A stretch of DNA of 64,000 nt from Jannaschia sp. Os4. Its GTDB lineage: Bacteria; Pseudomonadota; Alphaproteobacteria; Rhodobacterales; Rhodobacteraceae. The notes under the pieces were generated by a model. The model saw only the letters and a program-made list of their open reading frames with translations. It was not told the origin of the DNA and did not search any database. The first letter of the stretch is position 1. Every line of letters starts with the position of its first letter. The position numbers and the translations under genes were made by a program. Of this stretch, positions 61,623 through 64,000 are shown piece after piece. Location: contig NZ_JAFCAR010000003.1 of NCBI RefSeq assembly GCF_016820245.1, positions 736,197 to 800,196 on the forward strand, read 5' to 3'.

Positions 61623-63095
61623 ATGGGCGAAGCGAAACAACGACGCGAGCGCGAGAAAACGGCCGGCAGACGCTGCGCGCCCATAAGCAGAGCCCGATTC
61701 AACCTCCTATCAATGGGAACAAGGGCGCCAATGGCGATCCTATGCGAAGAGTTGTCGTGGTGGTCGATCGATGGCGAGGCCCTAATCGGCATGGTCGGAC
61801 GCGACCGTATCGATGAAGATTACCTCTGGATGGTCCTCGCCCGTGACCGGATAGGCCGATTCCGTTGCGCCGCGTTAGGTACTGACCTGACACGTAAAGA
61901 CGTCGCTGAACGTCGGCTGTGGCTCGAGATGACGAAGGTCATCGACCAAGGCGAAGTTTCTAAGTTCGGCGAGCAGGGCGACGAGACAAACAGCCCGCTT
62001 GACCCGTTCCACGTTCCGGCGACGTTCGATCGAGCCAAGCTGCATCCTTACTTCGTTCAGCTCTCCAACAACGCGGGCAACGCTCCGGCGCGAAAGGTCA
62101 TCACCGAACTCGCCTTGTGGCTGGCGCCGAAGGACCCGCACTTCGTCCGCGAGTTCCAGACCAACGGTTTCGATCAACGCCTATGGGAGCTCTTCCTATG
62201 GGCTTCGTTTAGGGAGTTCATGCTAGAGGTACGCCAGTTGGAGGCCCCCGATTTCCACTGCGCCAGGCCGGGCATCGCCTTCACAGTCGAGGCCACGACG
62301 GTTGCGCCGTCCGCTCAGGGTCCGCTCGCCGACCACCCGGACCCGCGGACGCCTGAAGAGCTCCAAGCATTTCTACGCGACTACATGGCAATCAAGTTCG
62401 GAAGCGCGCTGACGGCGAAACTGAACAAGCGCAACGCTGCAGGAGACCCGTACTGGGATCGTGACGAAAGCAAAGAAAAACCGTTTGTGATCGCGCTGGC
62501 GGATTTCCACGCGCCCGCTACGGAGGAGGGTCCGGGTTCCATGGTCTACACGCAATCTGCGCTATGGGAGTACCTCTATGGCCTGAGGACCGAGCACAGC
62601 CGCGACTCCGGCGGCAGTCTGATGATCGAGAACCACCCGGTCGAGGAGCATGTATACGGGACCAAGACGATTCCCTCAAACTTTTTTGCGCTCCCGAATG
62701 CACAGAATGTGTCGGCAGTCATGTTCTCCAACGCCGGCACGCTATCGAAGTTCGATCGGATGGGGGTAGCGGCAGGCTATGGCGCCCCTGATCATCGGTA
62801 TTTCCGTCGAGGCTTCAAACAAGACCCCGACCCCAACGCGGCCATGGGGAGATTCTTCGCCGTCGAGGTCAGCGCGGAGGGGTATGAGGAGTATTGGACG
62901 CAAGAAATCCAGGTGTTTCACAACCCGAACGCCGAAATCCCGCTTCTAGAAGAAGCGATGCTTGGCGCAACCCATCATCGGCTTGTGGATGGACGTTTCG
63001 AATCCCTATGCCCCGCCGACGCCGTCCTCAGCTCAATGACGATGATCCTCAGGATCACGGATGACGACGCAGTCGTCGAGAAGGCAAAGTTGTAA
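61623..63095 (+). CDS. Predicted PD-(D/E)XK-like nuclease, unknown family
   Basis: A 490-residue protein. It opens MGEAKQRRERE, a start common in SEC-C/YchJ-associated and defence proteins. In the middle, LWELFLWASFREFMLEVRQ is followed by EAPDFHCARPGIAFTVEATTVAP, which fits a nuclease core of helix, PD, strand, and E-A-T in place of the more usual ExK. The rest has no clear family. It overlaps the next gene by one base (TAATG) and is divergent from the OLD-UvrD pair. A defence role is likely by location. The E-x-T form makes catalysis uncertain. Confidence 0.65.
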   Translation: MGEAKQRREREKTAGRRCAPISRARFNLLSMGTRAPMAILCEELSWWSIDGEALIGMVGRDRIDEDYLWMVLARDRIGRFRCAALGTDLTRKDVAERRLWLEMTKVIDQGEVSKFGEQGDETNSPLDPFHVPATFDRAKLHPYFVQLSNNAGNAPARKVITELALWLAPKDPHFVREFQTNGFDQRLWELFLWASFREFMLEVRQLEAPDFHCARPGIAFTVEATTVAPSAQGPLADHPDPRTPEELQAFLRDYMAIKFGSALTAKLNKRNAAGDPYWDRDESKEKPFVIALADFHAPATEEGPGSMVYTQSALWEYLYGLRTEHSRDSGGSLMIENHPVEEHVYGTKTIPSNFFALPNAQNVSAVMFSNAGTLSKFDRMGVAAGYGAPDHRYFRRGFKQDPDPNAAMGRFFAVEVSAEGYEEYWTQEIQVFHNPNAEIPLLEEAMLGATHHRLVDGRFESLCPADAVLSSMTMILRITDDDAVVEKAKL

Positions 63096-63911
63096 TGCCG
63101 AACGGACCATTCATCGTTCCGATCTCCGATCTCACCGGTGCCGACATAGATCGGCTCGTCTATGATGGGATCCCGGAGGGTGCGCAGGTCGATTTTAATC
63201 AGGATCTCTCGGAGAAGAGTGGTGGTCTAAGCGGATGGCGACGTGGCGAGCGGAACGTCTCGGAGAAAGCCATACGGGAGCTGTGCCGCATGACGGTTGG
63301 GTTTGCGAACACCGACGGCGGAACGTTAGTCGTGGGGATACGGGAGACGGAAGACCACCCTTCCCGCGCCGAGGTTATCGACCCCTTGCCAGCCGTCGCC
63401 GAACTGGCGGACAGGGTTCGCCGGTCGCTTCTCGATCGCATAGACCCCCCGCTCGACCGCGTCGAAGTGGCTGGGATCGTGACCGACGGAGATGCCGGTG
63501 CCCTCGTCATCCGAACACCTCCGTCGTTGAACGCGCCTCATTCGGGTACGGCTCAAGGACGGCTTCGGGGTATACATTCGGCGGGAGGATCAGACCGTGG
63601 AGGCGACCATGCGCGAGGTGCACGACATCGTCCTCCGACGCGAAAGCGGGATCGAGCGGTTCGAGCGAATGTTTCACGATGCCCGGCAAGCCTTTGAGGC
63701 GCGGATACTTGAGTTCCGGAGCGGACCGCTTGACCCTCCTCACAGCCAGCGCCTCAGAGCCCTAGACGGTCCCGATGAGATGCCCCGGTGGGCCGTCGGA
63801 TGGTCGATCCACGTCGCACCGTTGACACGAGCGATGGTTGACTTCGAGAGTCTAAGCGAGTTTTCCGGCGGGGTGAAGCGCCCCGAGTTTCCCGGAGGCT
63901 GGTTGGTTTGA
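63095..63911 (+). pseudogene. AlbA_2/Schlafen-type DNA-binding protein, one frameshift
   Basis: The first frame has an AlbA_2 pattern: EGAQVDFNQDLSEKSGG, then ELCRMTVGFANTDGGTLVVGIRE. At about 63540 the sense moves by one base (an insertion relative to an intact gene), and the second frame continues RVRLKDGFGVYIRREDQTVE and MREVHDIVLRRESGIERFE to the TGA at 63909. Joined, about 271 residues. Proteins of this type bind DNA or RNA in regulators and defence systems. It is translationally coupled to the predicted nuclease. Mutation or sequence error cannot be separated here. Confidence 0.75.
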
Positions 63912-63912
63912 G

Positions 63913-64000
63913 TTACGCGGCTCGCTGCTGCATGTCGATCCGGTCGTAGTAGGTGGCTTCGGCCTCTGCGGGCGGGATGTTCCCGATAGGTCCGAGCAGG
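63913..64000 (-). mobile_element. IS3-family transposase, C-terminal tail, continues off-window
   Basis: Read leftward from the right edge the frame gives LLGPIGNIPPAEAEATYYDR and IDMQQRAA then TAA (63913-63915). This is the classic end of an IS3-type OrfB transposase (GNIPPAEAE...YY). The rest of the element lies beyond 64000, so completeness is unknown. Its end is two bases after the stop of the AlbA_2-type gene. Confidence 0.9.

Noticed and set aside
1..64000. CRISPR array
   Set aside because: No regularly spaced identical repeats were seen on either strand; the only tandem repeats are the short 12-bp-period pairs.

Overview
The window is a G+C-rich stretch (mostly well over 60% by eye) from an alphaproteobacterium, most likely of the Rhodobacterales type. 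That placement is an inference from the TAXI/TRAP transporter, the tightly overlapped minus-strand operons and the codon use; there is no rRNA or tRNA gene to anchor it. No CRISPR array or intact tRNA gene was seen.

Positions 1-9 kb hold nutrient-uptake genes: a TAXI-type TRAP transporter (fused permease running off the left edge plus its binding protein), a divergent MarR regulator overlapping a sulfatase/phosphonate-monoester-hydrolase-like enzyme, and a convergent CUT1-type sugar ABC importer (two permeases plus binding protein).

Positions 9.0-22.8 kb hold a compact minus-strand run of nine genes that reads as one transcription unit: a glutaredoxin-AhpD fusion, a glutathione-reductase-like flavoprotein, DoxX, a CvpA-membrane-fusion-protein fusion, an RND pump, an EF-hand protein, a histidine phosphatase fused to a SnoaL-like domain, an MscS channel and a DUF900-type alpha/beta hydrolase. 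A divergent LysR gene sits at its head. It looks like an uncharacterised thiol-redox/envelope-stress efflux locus. Next come a MerR regulator and a CDF-type metal exporter with a textbook MerR promoter (19-bp spacer, perfect dyad), and a transglutaminase-like gene cut off at its 3' end.

From about 24.9 kb to the right edge the window is accessory DNA. In order: a scar of an integrase module (remnant ORF plus 12-bp-period repeats, matching the intact module at 50.2-51.7 kb); a type III restriction-modification pair; a frameshifted DUF262-HNH restriction-like gene; a secreted protein split by an in-frame TGA; a mobilisation module (relaxase-like, MobC-like, candidate oriT); and a set of unfamiliar genes including a PD-(D/E)XK nuclease overlapped by a soluble AAA+/FtsH-M41-like protein and a protein with two degenerate serine-resolvase-like domains. 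At 41.8 kb a second histidine phosphatase-SnoaL fusion appears, followed by an oxidoreductase/LysR locus and an orphan type VI secretion cargo cassette (DUF4123 adaptor, toxin, candidate immunity). Two tyrosine integrases, an AlpA-like regulator, a Fic protein, a DUF6891 protein, an IS1182-like transposase remnant, a Gabija-like OLD/UvrD pair, a divergent predicted nuclease with an AlbA_2-type gene (frameshifted), and the tail of an IS3-family transposase close the window.

Taken together, the right-hand 39 kb is a layered defence and mobile-element island, and the left 25 kb is transport and stress physiology. The most unusual items are the AAA-M41/PD-(D/E)XK pair, the CvpA-MFP and glutaredoxin-AhpD fusions inside one operon, the duplicated phosphatase-SnoaL fusion, and the orphan T6SS cargo triad.
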